Below the pieces are notes generated by a model. It was not told the DNA's origin. It searched no databases and saw only the letters and a list, made by a program, of their open reading frames with translations. The position numbers and the translations under genes were made by a program. DNA of 64,000 nucleotides from Carya illinoinensis (Eukaryota > Streptophyta > Magnoliopsida > Fagales > Juglandaceae): positions 13,278,501-13,342,500 of the forward strand of contig NC_056752.1 of the NCBI RefSeq assembly GCF_018687715.1. Reading direction: 5' to 3'. Below, piece after piece: positions 21,669-35,150 of this stretch. Positions within the stretch are counted from its first letter, which is position 1. The number at the start of each line of letters is the position of its first letter.

Positions 21669-24600
21669 ATGGGTTCCAGGCGAAATAATTTTGTGAGGTT
21701 AGTTTGTTGAAACCCGAGTAGTTCCCCCAACAGTCTCCATTTATTTGCTCGGTTTCCTCTGGTTTGGAATTTGACACTTTAAATGCTTTCTTCCAGGTTT
21801 CCAAGTTGGAGTTCGGAGAAATCTTCCAGTTTTGAGCATCAACATTCCATGAACGATCGAAAATTTTCAAGAAACAGTTCTAGAGCCACATTTGACAGAT
21901 TTTTTGAGAGTTTTCTGAAAGGATTTGGGAGAGGGTCAGAGACAATTAGAGGTTTGAAAAACAACCCAACAAGCATCCCTTCTGTAGATCATGATCAGCC
22001 ACGAAAAGATCACTCAGGTTCTAAGAAAACTAAAATCTTTGACCCTCAGGATCAATTTCTTCAAACATGGAACAAAATATTTGTTCTCTCTTGTATGGTG
22101 TCAGTGGCATTGGACCCACTCTTCTTTTACACCCCAGTTTTTAAGGTGGATGAGGAGAAGAAATGCTTAGACTGTGACTCGGACAAAACTTTGGCGATTA
22201 TTGCTTCTGTTCTTCGTTCAGTCACAGATGTTTTTTATGCAATTCATATATACTTCCAGTTTCGAACTGGGATTATCCCACCTTCTTCTCGTCATGTGTT
22301 TGGAAGGGCAGAGTTGATTGATGATCCTATGGCAATCGCAAAAAGATATTTGTCCTCATACTTCATTATCGACATTCTGGCAATCGTTCCCTGCCCACAG
22401 GTATGGGTGTGATATCAGTCAATCTCAAGTATCTGTAATCTGGTTTATTACCATGATAGCTCTGTTACTTTTTACAAGGTGTGTAGATACGTCGCTTATT
22501 ATGAAACCAATCAAAAAAATCTCAAGGGAAAAAAAAATAATAATAATAAAATAAAATAAAATAAAATTATACAACTTGACGTAGCTACCCTCTGCATAAG
22601 TGGTGTGCATGCTTGGTTTGTTTGCATAATATTCATTTGCGACCTACAACTTTTCAAGTTGGAATTCGTTATTTTTCCCATTTTAATTTTTAAATTTTTG
22701 TAATGTTTTTTATTTTAAAAAAATAAAAATAAAAAAACATAATATCTCTTAGACTTTTCTTGTCAGAGTGTGTCCTCTGCACTATTTTAGACGATGATAT
22801 GGGATTTGTTAATTTTGTTTTGAACATAATTGTACTGTCTTTTTTAAATTGTGGGTCTGTAGAAATTTGCAGCATTGACTAAACTATGTCAGTCACCGAT
22901 GTGTCTTGGAGAGCTATCAATATTATATTTGGCTTGTAATATATGTTAATTAATACTGTATGCTTCCATCACATAAATATATAAATAAATAAATCTCTAA
23001 GGTGCAAGTCTCAAAATTGTGACATATTGCAGGTGGTGGTACTTTGGCCGCGAAAAAGTAAAATGCCATGGTTGACGAAGGAAATGTTGAAGTCAGTAAT
23101 CTTCTCCCAATATGTGCCGAGGCTTTTGCGGATCTACCCACTATATGTAGAAGTAACTAGGACCTCTGGCATTCTGACTGAGACAGCATGGGCTGGAGCT
23201 GCTTATAATCTTTTCCTCTACATGCTAGCTAGTCACGTAAATTACATGAATTTTTTTTTTCTGGGTTCAAGTTCTTCAACCTATTAATCCAAGATTGTTT
23301 GTTAACGAACAATGTCTGTACCAGGTAGTTGGAGCCTTTTGGTACTTGTTTGGCATAGAACGACAGGCTTCTTGCTGGAAACAAATGTGCAGGAACATTA
23401 CAGCTACCGGTTGTCAAGATCACAGTTATTACTGCAGTGATGATAAACGGAATAGTACTGAACGTGGCTACTGGGGTAATATTACTCTGGATTGTCGTAT
23501 TGTCGAACCAGACGATAAAAACGAAACCTCAACTACTGATCCGTTCGACTATGGAATATTTACTAAAGTTTTGAAGTCTGGAGTGGTGGCCGAATCAAAT
23601 ATTACAAGGAAAGTGTCTTACTGCTTCTGGTGGGGTTTGCGTAGTCTGAGGTTAGTAATATATAAATCCTAAGAAAAATATCCCGTCGCGTTCTTGTTTT
23701 TCGGTCAGCATTAATATCATTAAATATTATAGGATTTTATCCATATCTCATTTAATACTCTCGAATTCGGATAAGAGATTGATCTCACAGCGAGGGTGGC
23801 CGTGGCGTACAAAAATTTTCTTATTAAAGCTTTCTTTCGTATGTTGCAACTTCCAAGCAAAGCTTTCCAACTAATAGTAACCATTTTTAACTTGTGCCCG
23901 TCCTTTTCTTTCAGTTCTCTTGGCCAAAACTTGGATACGAGTACATATTTCTGGGAGATAGTCTTTGCTGTTTCCATAGCCATCGCTGGGTTGGTCTTAT
24001 TCTCATTACTTATAGGCAATATGCAGGTAATACTTTGGTCCTCATGATGGATTCTCTTGCCAATCTATAATCTATTATTGTATCATTATGAGAACATTTT
24101 CATGCACTTCTAATTTTGTCAATGTACAAAACCTTCCAACTAATGGTTTTATACAGAATCAGATTCTCAGCTAATTCATTAATATAAATTACATGCTTGA
24201 TTATTTGTATATATACTCCAGCCATCTTCAATCAACAGTTCTTGTATTCTATTTTAGCCTTGTAGCTGCTATGTTGCCAAGGAAAATATGATGATATGCG
24301 TCTGTCTTTCTAATTCTATCATTCAACTTCGACTAAAACCCCATTTGCAGAGCAGTACGCATAGTTCTAGAATGGACTAAGGTGATCTCATGTTTTTTGT
24401 GATGTTATAGAGATATTTGCAATCCACAACAGTGAGAGTAGAAGAAATGAGAGTGAGAAAGACTGATGCCGAACAGTGGATGTCCCAACGTATGCTCCCT
24501 AACAACTTAAGGCAGCGGGTTAGACGATATGAACAGTACAAGTGGCTAGAAACAAGAGGTGTGGAGGAAGAGAATCTCATCCGTAACCTTCCTAAGGATC

Positions 24601-25988
24601 TCAGAAGGGACATAAAGCGCCATCTTTGCCTCGATCTTCTTAAGAAGGTAATACTTGTTGGCATGTGAAAAGAAATAGAGATATTTTTATCTAAAGCTAA
24701 TTTAGTTTATCACTCTCTCTTGAAAATAGATTACAATGCATTAGCCTATATATAGGCACATAAAACTCGTTATACTTGATGATTATAAATTAATCTTGAA
24801 AAAATAAAAAGACACTAGAGAAACTAAAAGACAATTTTGAAAAATCAAAAGTCACTATTGAAAAATTGAAAAGTCTTCTTTTTGGAATGCACAAAAGTCT
24901 TCCTACATTGATTGATTGTGCATCTCACAATGGTATTAATTTATTTTTAATAATACTTCCCTTGATTGTATTTGTGCATCATTTGGTCGTTTGTTTTAGC
25001 TAAGGTACTGTTCATCGAGTTAATTTTATCTTTAAGGTGCCCATGTTCGAAAAGATGGATCAACAACTATGGGATCCATTGGTTGATCGCCTCAAACCAG
25101 TGCTTTACACACAAGACAGCTACATTGTTCGTGAAGGGGATCCAGTGGACGAGATGCTCTTTATCATGCGAGGAAATCTAGCCACTTTCACTACCAATGG
25201 TGGAACAACTGGTTTTTTCAACACCGCTGACCTTAAAGCCGGCGACTTTTGTGGAGAAGAGCTTCTTACTTGGGCCCTATATCCCCAGTCCTCGACCAAA
25301 TTCCCAATTTCAACAAGAACAGTGGAGGCAAAAACAGAGGTTCAAGCCTTTGCTCTAATGGCCGAGGATTTGAAGACTGTGGCTTCTCAGTTTCGGAAAC
25401 TTCACTGCAAGGAGTTGCAGCACACTTTCAAGTAAGGCTTTAAGCCATGCCTACTAACTTTTTGGATAATTATTCTATCGCTATCAAAAAAGACAAAGAT
25501 GATGGTTTTTTCTTGCTTTGTTGCACTGTCTTTGTCACAATAATTATTTATAATATCTTGAACAAATATTGAAGCGTTTGGTAAAAATAGTACAATAATC
25601 GCTATTCGAACTCTGATAATCTTCCTCATCTACGCGAATGATCCCTAATTTACTTAAATATGCAAATATCACTTTCAGGTTCTACTCCCAACAATGGAGA
25701 ACATGGGCGGCCTGTTTTATCCAATCAGCTTGGCGCCGCTACTCTAAGAAAAACCATGAGAGGGCTTTGCGTGATGCTGAAAATAGACTGCAATTTTCTT
25801 TGGCAAATGAAGCTGGGACCTCGGCAAGTCTTGGTGCAACTATTTATGCAACAAGGTTTGCTGCTCATTTACTTCGAGCCGTGCGACGACCAAACGGTGG
25901 ACGCACCACTACCAGAGCGCCACAAAAAGTGCTACAGCTACTACCACCGAAGCCTGCTGAGCCAGATTTCAGTGCTGAAGGTCATTAA
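21669..25988 (+). CDS. CNGC1-like: CNGC-A: cyclic nucleotide-gated cation channel, CNGC1-like (group I)
   Basis: Coding exons: 21,669-21,697; 21,797-22,400; 23,033-23,236; 23,325-23,650; 23,915-24,026; 24,411-24,647; 25,037-25,431; 25,679-25,988. All introns are GT-AG and the frame is open for 738 residues. Plant CNGCs are plasma-membrane tetrameric cation (Ca2+/K+) channels used in Ca2+ signalling. The start MGSRRNNFVRF resembles Arabidopsis CNGC1 and needs the 29-nt first exon; an ATG at 21,783 lies inside the first intron and is not the start. S1 is at about 103-122 and S2 at 141-164, and S6 (YFWEIVFAVSIAIAGLVLF) ends before residue 425. The filter is G391-Q392-N393. The nucleotide-binding domain includes the cassette GDFCGEELLTWAL (573-585), followed by an IQ-type calmodulin site (FIQSAWRRY, 649-657). 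Confidence 0.96.
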
Positions 25989-27103
25989 TTAGTAGTATAT
26001 ATGACGTTTCAAGTGACTATCATGCAAGTTTAGTTTTCACAAACACTGTTCATGTGCATGAGTTTTCTATTTATAGGATGTGTGTGAAAGAATTGAAAGA
26101 ACCGTGTCAACCACCAAACTACGATAACTTCGGTAAGTTACGTAGTTTGAATATCAGTTATGATAGATTGAACTTTATCCTTATTAGTGTGTAACATGTA
26201 CTAAGCAAAATTCTATCTTTATATTTTAGAGACATGTTTTCAGCCTACAAGTGTCGATGAAATGGTTCATACATTAACTTTCTTCTTCTCCATGAGTACA
26301 TATTCTTTTCTGCGAAGATTAAGGCACATATATATCTTTAAGGGCTTCAAAACAAAATTATTACCTTTCCATTTTAGACTTCAAGTGACCTTTTGTTGCG
26401 ATTAAAGTCAAAATCAATCTATCTTGTTTGATTTGTCTTTTATGCTACAATTTAGTTGTAATTTAAATGCAAGTTATGTTCCCCAAAAACAAAAATACAT
26501 AGAGAGAGCAAAGAGCATTGGCACATAATGCTTCTCATATAATTCCCTTTTCAGTACAAAATGCAGCATTCTAAACTCCGACTTGAACTTTCTTTATCTT
26601 TTTGGGTTCTCCAATTGTCATAATTTTTCAATTGGATGTTGGATCTTGCTTTTTTACCTTGACTAAAACAAGATACTTTCTTATGTTTCAATTATATATA
26701 GTCCCTCTTCCAGCTGGATGCAGCGGAAATGTGAGATTTACACCGTCCAATTGGAAGTCGACACATCAACCACCTATTTTGTTTTACATTAAACCTTGAT
26801 GCACTGGATTATATCCTATGCATTATGAAATCATCCTTATGTCGTGTTCATCCTTTTATTGTGTGAAGAGACAAGTGTGTGATTTGTTGCTAAAATACCT
26901 CTACGAGATTACAATGATGCATGATTATTGTTTTATATGTAAATATTGTATTCGTTAGATAGCACCTGTGTCTTTCCTTGTATAGCTTTTCTGTACAGCT
27001 AGAAGTAGAGTTGTAAATGTCAACTTTTGATTTACGGAAACACTACATATATTAATGCAAAAGGCCATACAAACTGTAGGCTATTTTATTTATATGGTAT
27101 CAA
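25989..27103. other. 3' flank of CNGC-A
   Basis: 25,989-26,245 aligns with 48,176-48,330 in copy B, except for about 100 bases (about 26,085-26,190) present only in A. That A-only part holds a near-perfect hairpin, 26,114-26,129 against 26,135-26,149 (caaactacgataactt / aagttacgtagtttg). Beyond 26,245 copy B is interrupted by the CACTA end, so no comparison is possible. I recognise no gene. Confidence 0.65.
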
Positions 27104-27575
27104 TTGCCACCGTGGTATAACAATGTCTTCTTGATCCCAACTCTTGATGACATGGCTTCCCTTGATCTACTCTCTACCAAAACAGGCCTTACTGATATTA
27201 CCATCAAACTAGCCTCCACCAACTATTTGCTTAACGATCTTTTAGGTTATGTCACCAATGACATCCCATCCGTCCCTACCAACATTATTGGTGAGAATGG
27301 TGTTTCGAACCCTAACCAAGCAGCAGTAAAATGGCTGCGTAGTGACCAACTATTTCTTGGTTGGATCAATAACTCACTGTCTAATGCTCCACTCTCTCAG
27401 GTAATAAATAGTGAAACCTCCCACGAAGCTTGGAAAGTTTTGGAAACCTTGTATGGTCAACATACTCATGATTGGGTTCAACAAATGAAGGGTGAATTGC
27501 AGCCCCTCACCAGAGGTTCTTTTTCAATGGAAGATTACCTTCACAAACCAAATCTTTGGCTCTTTCTCTATGTGG
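27104..27575 (+). pseudogene. Ty1/copia gag fragment
   Basis: This frame resembles the N-terminal gag (UBN2-type) of copia elements: KLASTNYLL, then SDQLFLGWINNSLS, LSQVINSETSHEAWKVLETLYG, and LTRGSFSMEDYLHK. The Trp-rich segment after NYLL is missing, and the frame ends in unrelated sequence after DYLHKP. No LTR, protease or polymerase follows. It is an isolated fragment that abuts a gypsy integrase fragment in the opposite orientation. Confidence 0.75.
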
Positions 27576-28110
27576 GGATGGGATGCTAGTAGCATATATT
27601 CTAAAGTTTGTATAGTTCACTTGGTTTGTCCTTCATTTTGGGGATGATAAGCACTACTAAACTTCAATTTCATGCCCATCACACTTTGAAGATCTGCCAA
27701 AATTGAGATGTAAAACGTGCATCTGTATTTGACATGATCGTCTTAGGAACACCATGCAGGCAAAATATTTTTGCTACAAACAACCTGGTAGACTTCTCTG
27801 TTGAGTCTGTGTTTTTAATAGGAAAAAATGAGCACTTTTTGTAACGCAATCAGAGACGACCAAGATAGAATTCTATCTTGCTGATGTTCTTGGCAGTTCA
27901 ATCACAAAATCCATGGAAATTCCCTCCCATTTCTATTATGAGATTGGTAGTGGTTGTAACTCACTGGCTGCTTTTACAACTCTACAAACAAAACATTTAT
28001 TAACATACTCTACCACATCTTTTTTTCATATCTTCCCACCAAAAATGCTGCTTCAAATCCCAATGCATCTTTGTACCTCCGAGATGAGCTGTGTACAATA
28101 GAAGGAGTGA
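27570..28110 (-). pseudogene. Ty3/gypsy integrase fragment
   Basis: Read on the minus strand from about 28,105 this gives, across several frames, the zinc-binding H2C2 region (GTKMHWDLKQHFWWEDM, then CFVCR), ELQPLPIS, WEGISMDFVIELPRT, CVTKSAHFF, HGVPKTIMSNTDARF and KFSSAYHPQNEGQTK. These are the ordered signatures of a plant gypsy integrase catalytic core. Stops and frameshifts are frequent. No other gypsy domain is visible in the window. Confidence 0.8.
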
Positions 28111-28129
28111 TTGGTCTAGGTTTTCTTGT

Positions 28130-29731
28130 GGTGATTTGCAATGGTGCTTAGTGGCTGAAGGTGGAAAAACTCACAAAAAAAGGAAAAGGACAGATTAAGA
28201 GGGAGAAAAATTGAGATGCTCGGTGGGATGGACTACAGTGTCTCGTAGTGGTCTAGAATCGTTATAAGAGGGTAACCGATGATGACATCTTGATGGGGGC
28301 GATGCGTGATGGGAGAAGGGAGGAGGGCAAATTGCAAGAGAGAGAAATTTGTTAAAAGGAAACAAAAGTAGCGTGAAAGGGGAGGGAAAGTATCGGGGAG
28401 AAGAGGAAAGAATGGGGAAGGAAGAAACTGTTGGGGGAGGGAAGAAAGAGGGGAAAATGGAAGGGGGTTTTTGACATCAAAACAACACCATTTTTTAGTG
28501 AATGTGATCTTTATAGGCCAAGATTGGGCCTGGGTGTTTCATGTATGGACATAGATCAAGTGGCATATTATTAAACCAAACAAATAGCAAGAAAGAGGCA
28601 TTAGGCGTGTTAGGGAGGCATAATATTCTATATGAGATTAGAGGCATTTGATACAGTGCTAGGAAAATTTACCATATTTTTGTGTAGATGATTTAACCTT
28701 ATAAGGGTAATAATTGTTGCTCATTTCTTTTGTTTTCAAAAGCCTTGGTTTTTTAATATCTATGATTTATTTTACTTGTCAATATGATTGTTATCACTAT
28801 AATAATTTGTCACATGTGGAGGCTCAAATTACAAGGCACTATCATCTTTTTTAAGAAATTTGGTATAGGATCAATAGCTTGTAACCTCTCTCACATTACA
28901 ATCCAAAGACATTTGAGACAACATTCTTCTAGTAGTGTAAATTAGTCAACTTTTAGAAAGATTGTTGTCCATTTTATTGATTGTTCTCACTTTTAGCAGA
29001 GGAATGCCATGAAGAAGAATAAAAGCTCGGGGGTTACAAAAATCACAAGCCAAGTTCTAAAAAAAAGCAAAACTTTGCAATTTATCTATATATACATCAG
29101 CTAAAAGAAGCATATATTAATAGAAAATTTAAACAATGTAACCTATGTACATTCAAAGACATGTTAGCCTATGTTCATTCTATGCCTAAACTTTAGTAAA
29201 CCAATTGAGTCTAATTTATATTCACCCAAGTTAAGTTGAGCATGTGAGAATAGAAAAAATATGCTTAAGAGAAACCCTTAACGCCAGATTTAGCTAACTT
29301 CTTATTATAACTCGAGACAGTTGGGCTCTCCATTTTAGACTTCATTAGCTTAAGTAGATTTCGAACATAGTTTTTTTAAAGTTATGCTACTTATAAGTAT
29401 AGGCATTTTGAGGCTCATTATAGGTATAAATAAAAGTCAAAATACTAATACTTTTTTCACATATTTGTATCAAAAGAGAAACAACACTCTCATCTGTTGC
29501 CAAACCAGGCTCAACCACTAACAGTTTTCCTTCTTTTACAATTAAATGCAAAAACAAAAGAAAATTAAAACATTATTGGTGCAACCAAATTGAGATATTT
29601 TCACTAAAAGAATATTTTAACTCAAAAATAAAACAAAATATAGAAAATTTTCAAGACTTTAATTAATAGCATCATCATTAATTATTCTAAAAATGTTAAT
29701 TATGACCAGACCTTTCGATAATTTTTTAATA
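28130..29731. repeat. Left part of duplicated copy B (empty LINE1 site included)
   Basis: 28,137-28,757 matches 1-629, and 28,758-29,731 matches 6,399-7,379. The 20-bp LINE1 target occurs once here (28,738-28,757). No gene is recognisable. Confidence 0.85.
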
Positions 29732-29864
29732 AATAGTTCAGATGAACTGAACCATAAGTTTGAAAGAATCTTTCTTGCTCTCATTCTCTGAAGGGTGGGG
29801 TTTTTTGACACTTTGCTCTAAAAAAGCTCTTGTCTCTTAGACTTAGTCTAAAGAGGATCCTAGA

Positions 29865-31092
29865 ATGGTAGAAAATATCACAAGAATGTGGGAAGGCTTG
29901 AAACTAACAGATGAAGAACAACAAAAGATCATTTTGTCAGAGGAAATAGTGACCTCTTCGAAAAATAGTGGAAAACACTCCCTCCTTGATATGCTCATCA
30001 ACGAAAAACCAGCAAATAGAGAGGCCTTTAGGTCTACACTGGCCAAAGTATGTAATTTTGATGGTTTGGTAACATTTAAAGAAGTAGGAATTAACAATTT
30101 CATGTTGGAGTTTCAGTTTTCATCCAACAAGGAGAAAATCATGCAGGGGAGACCTTTGTCCTTTGGTTGACATTTGGTGGTCTGTATTCAGAAATTCAAA
30201 GGGGGACCTATCTCCAACTGGTGCTCTCAATTCACAAGTGAGCCTTTTTGGATCCAAGTACATAATCTCCCATTTGCTATGGGCAAAAAAATTGGATCAG
30301 CAATTACGAATGCAATTACAATGGAAGTAGATAACAAATGGTTCTGATGGGGGGAATTTTTATAATAAGGGTGGAAATTAATATTACAAAGCCTCTTGTA
30401 CGTGGTTGATTTCTACATTTTGGAGGAAGGCAATTCTAGATTAGTTTCAAATACGGAAGGTTTCCTAACTTTTGTTTCAAGTGTGAGATTTTGAAACATT
30501 AGGATGGAAAATGTTTAAAACAGAATTTAGCCTCCCAAGATATAGAACAATATGGCCAATGGCTACAAACTGCATCATCTTCTTCCTCTGGTATTGAATT
30601 AACAAAGTATGGTGGTTCATTAAACCACACCAGTCAATCATCCCACCAAAAATGGAGATCATACAAGGTAAACAACAGAAGTATCAAACATGGCAAGACA
30701 AATTTGTAGGAGGAGAAAAAGGCGCAATCCAAGGAGAGGTAGAAGAAGATCAAGGAATTGCCTCAGTTGAATCCCTTGATAATGGGCCTACTATGGAAAG
30801 TGGAAAGGCTTTTTCCAAATTTGGCATTGCTACTAATAAGTTATGTCATAACTCCCCCAGTAATAATTTGACTATTGCAGCTGAATATGGGGTCAATGAG
30901 AATATCTCTCCTTTCATGGACCTGGAATTAAGAGATCATTTTTTTATTCCAAAGTCTCATGTGGTGAACACCAATCTTGATAATCTCCAAGTTTCATTCC
31001 CAAAGATTATCAACACTTCCCCATTCTGCATAATAAAGTCTCCATGTGGAAAAGAAGAGCTAGAGGCCATTCCTTTGTACTTGCAGATGTGA
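29865..31092 (+). pseudogene. LINE2-B ORF1 (DUF4283/CCHC protein), broken
   Basis: The start MVENITRMWEGLKLTDEEQ at 29,865 leads into a DUF4283-type domain (NFMLEFQFSSNKEKIMQGRPLSF) that stops at 30,170. Further ORF1 sequence follows in other frames. A CCHC knuckle of pattern C-x2-C-x4-H-x4-C is visible at about 30,471-30,512, interrupted by a stop right after its His. The acidic C-terminal region spans 30,652-31,092. In elements of this type the protein binds the retroelement RNA. This copy is dead. Confidence 0.83.
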
Positions 31093-31266
31093 AAACTATC
31101 CCAACGTTAATTCACAAGGAAAAGTTATTGAAAGTCCTCTAATCATTGAGTCTGAAAATCTAGACCCTTGTCCTATCCCTAAAAAATCTAAATCCAAGCC
31201 TACCCCTTGAAGGAGCCTAACATAGGTTGAATTGATGGAGCCTGCAATGCAGCCCCACCATCACAA

Positions 31267-34200
31267 ATGATTTGCCTAAGTTGAAATTGTCGAGGGATTA
31301 GGAACCCTCGGAAAGTTCACGAACATCACCTATTGGTGAAGACAAATTCCCTAAAATTGGTATTCCTCATAGAAACAAATGTTGTTGAGGTAATTTAGAG
31401 AAAATCATATACAAGCTTGGCTTTGATAGTTGTTTTAGTGTTGATAGTAGAAGCAAGAGTGAGGGAATAGCCTTACTTTAGAACTCAAAATTGGAAGTTG
31501 AACTAGGCTCATTTACCAACTGGCACATTTCAACAATGATAACTTTGCCAACAAAGGGAACAAAATGGCTTTTGATAAGTTTCTATGGAAATCATATAAT
31601 AGTGAAAAAGAATAAAAGTTAGAAGCTGCTCTAAGCTCTCAAACCTTTAGATAATATGCCTTAGCTTTGTTTTGGAAATTTAAATGAAATCCTCAAGCAA
31701 AATGAGAAGTTTGATGTAGTCAGAAGGACTTATAGACAAATGGATAGCTTCAAAACAGCTTGAAAGGCTTGTGACCGAAATGACCTTAGCTACCTTGGGG
31801 ACACGTTTACTTGGGAGAATAATAGAGAAGGTGTAGAATTCACTAAGGAGTGGCTTGAGAGGAATACTTCTTGGCTTACTTTGGTTGAGAACCACTCTAT
31901 GCTACATCTTGCTGCTAACAGATTAGCTCATAGGCCTATCCTCATCTCTATGCAGTGTCAATCCTCTATAAAGAAGCAAGAGAGGATCTTTAGATATGAA
32001 TCGAGTTGAATAAAAAAGGATGGATGCAATGTAGTGATATAAAATGCCTAATATGGATCAAGAAGTCCCTCCAATAAACTGCAAGAAGCTACTAATAGAT
32101 TGAAGAGATGTCGACTGGGATTGAAATAGTGGGGTAAAGATATTCACCAAAGCCAATGGAAACTCCTCAACTCAAAGCTCGAACTGCTTAAACATTTAAA
32201 AGAGGCAAATGAAGGTCAGTTACTTGAGGAAATAAAGGATCTACAAAAAGAGGTTGATTCCCTTCTTGAAGCAGAAAACACTAAATGGATTCAAAGCGCA
32301 AAACAAGCATAGTTAAAGGATGATAATAGAAACAAAAAGTTATTGCATAAGTGTGTAAGCCAGGGGAGGAAAACTAATATCATCAACAGAGCAGGCTAGG
32401 AAACAAAAGATTATGAGTTGTTTTCCACTTGTAGGCTAGAAAGTATGAATCCTTTAGGTTCCCCTGGACTTAATGGATTTCCTGCTACCTTCTACAAGAT
32501 CAATGGGACATAATGGGATCAATTGTAAGTGATGCAGTGTTCGAGGTGCTCAATTAAATTGTCTCAAAGGTTGAATGACGCTCACATAACACTCATACCA
32601 AAGATGAAATCACCTTCCCATGTTACTGAGTTTAGGCCCATCTGCCTTTGCAACGTTTTCTACAAAATAATTGCAAAGGTGATGGCCAACAAATTAAAGA
32701 TCATACTCCCTGATATAAGTTCTCCTACCCGGAATGCTGGTGCGCCTGGAAGACTCATAATCGACAATGTAATTGTGCCATTTGAACCCCTACATACAAT
32801 GAGGAATAGGAAGAAAGGATATGATGGTTTCATGGCTCTTAAACTTGACATGTGCAAAACTTATGACGAAATTGAATGGGGATTCCTTAGATCTATCATG
32901 TAGAAATTGGAATTTACTCAAAGGTAGATTGATCTTACTATGAATGTGTATCCTCAATTTTATACTCACTTCTTAATAAAAGTTCAGTCCAACTAGGGGG
33001 ATTAGGCAGGGTGATCCACTTTCAGCCTACCTCTTCATCTTTTGTATTGAAGCACTTGTAACCTTCCCAATAGAGCTAATGCATCCTGCTTGATCACTGG
33101 TCTCCTCCTGGGAAAATGTCAAATCCACATAAATCACTGGTTTTTTACAGATGAAAGCTTGCCTTTTTGCAAGGCAAAATGTTTGGAGTGGAGCAAACCT
33201 TTCACCTTACTAGACTCATATGAAAAAGCCTTGGGTCAAAGAATAAACAAATAGAAAACTTCCATCTTGTTTTAGTAAGAAGACAAATGAAGGAATCAAG
33301 GATATCATTACTAGCATAGTAGGATCAGAGCCACAAACTCCTATGAAAAATATCTAGGTCTTCCAGCTTTTGTGGGGGAGAGCTCACTCTTTTAGAGGTG
33401 TTCTTGATAAGGTGAAAGATAGATTAAGAATCTGGAAGTTGAAATTTCTCGCACAAACAGGCAAGGAAATATTACTTAAATCAATTATCCAAGCCATTCT
33501 CACCTACTGCATGGATATCTTCAAGCCTTGCAAGCAACTGTTACATGATCTAAATAAGCTTGTGAAGAGTTATTGGTGGGGTTAGCAAGCTTAAGAGCAC
33601 GAAATTCATTGGGTGAGCTGGAATCAAATGAGGAAATCAAAAAGCATAGGATGTCTCGATTTACGAATTTTGAGAATTTCAATATTGCTTTACTAATCCA
33701 AAATCCCTCTTCTCTTGCCACACAAGTCCTGAAGGAAAATACTTCCCAACAACCTCTTTCTCAAAAGCAAAAGTAGGGCACAACTCATCCTACTTATGGC
33801 AAAGCCTTTTGTCTAAAAAACATTCACTTGAAGAAGGACTTGTCTAGAGTATTGGAGATGGAGAGTCAGTTGATATATGGATTGAAAAATGGCTTCCACA
33901 ACAGAACATCGTCAAGCCTAGAGTTCCATTAGAGTTTTACAAGCAGATACTAAAGTTTCAACTCTCATCAATAAGGATACCAATCAATGGAAGCAATCAC
34001 TAGTAGGTGCCATTTTCTCAAAGGAAGAAGTTGTCCTAATCAATCTATTCCTACTAGCCCTTATAGAAGACATGATAAGTTGATTTGGAGGTGTACCACA
34101 ACAGGAGATTTTAATGTCAAGAGTGCTTACCACCGCAAAGGAGAATTGCAAGAAAGAGACTTAGGTCAATTGTCAATTTGCTTAAATCAGAAGGATACTT

Positions 34201-35150
34201 GGACAAAGATATGGCACATATCCATTCCAAATGCAAGCAAAACATTCCCATAGAGAGCTTGTCTCAAGGCCCTTCAACCAATCTAACATGTTGAGGAGGA
34301 AAGTTGTTGATACCTCTTGATGCCCAATCTGCAAATAATAATGTGAAACAATAGAACATACCCTTTGGGAATGTCCCTAAGTTCGAGATGTGTGGGGACA
34401 ATGTGCCAACAAAATCCAAAAGTGTGGATTTTAGACTCAAACTTTCAAAGATATAGTAAAGGCTTTATTTGGAATCTTAGATGAGGAAGAATTTCTTGAG
34501 TTTGCGGTCACATCTTGGAAGATCTAGAAAAGAAAAAATGATTTTGTTTTCAAGGACAGCTTCACTCATCCTAATACTCTTGTCCAACAATCAAAATTAC
34601 TGCTTGACGACCTCAACAGATTCGACATGCCAATAGCATATCTTCTACTATCATGGATCTAAATGGAAGTTGGGAGACTCCACCACAAGGTCAGTTTAAA
34701 TTAAATTGCAATGCAGGTTTGGAAAAAATTTAATGTAAGGTGGGACTATGTGCTATCATCCATGACTTGGGAGGGGACTGTCTTGGCAACAATGAGAATG
34801 AAGAGGGATTTATTCCATAATCCTCTACTGGCATAAGCTTTTGCAGTCCTACAAGCCAGTCTATTTTTGCAAGACCTGGGATACAAGAACATAATTTTAG
34901 AAGGTGATGCTTTTTAAGTAATCCAAGGCCTCAATACTTCTATAGAGATTGACTCTTATGCATGAATGCTTATTTCAAGTACATTAAGATCGACTTTGGT
35001 ATCCTTTGACTCATGGTCTATTAAGCATACAATATTGAGGACTAATAACATCGTGGCCAATGACTTAGGTAATAATGCCTTGGGTATCGAGGACACTATC
35101 ATTATATTGGAGGACATATTTTCATGCATTTAATCTCTTTTACATAGCAT
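31267..35150 (+). pseudogene. LINE2-B ORF2 (endonuclease - reverse transcriptase - RNase H), broken
   Basis: The endonuclease start at 31,267 reads MICLS, a stop, then NCRGLGNPRK, matching LINE1 ORF2. Reverse transcriptase pieces follow: NDAHITLIPKMKSPSHVTEFRPICLCNVFYK from 32,573 (about 31 residues across the conserved block) and KLDMCKTYDEIEW near 32,845. The catalytic box near 33,150 has decayed to FTDES, losing the second Asp. 33,370-33,585, 33,987-34,253 and about 34,690-35,140 are thumb/zf-RVT/RNase H remnants. Stops and frameshifts are scattered throughout. Confidence 0.85.

Noticed and set aside
21783..22412. CNGC-A start codon at 21,783
   Set aside because: That ATG lies in the first intron. 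The 29-nt exon at 21,669-21,697 joins in frame to 21,797 and gives the conserved N-terminus NNFVRF; the same holds in copy B.
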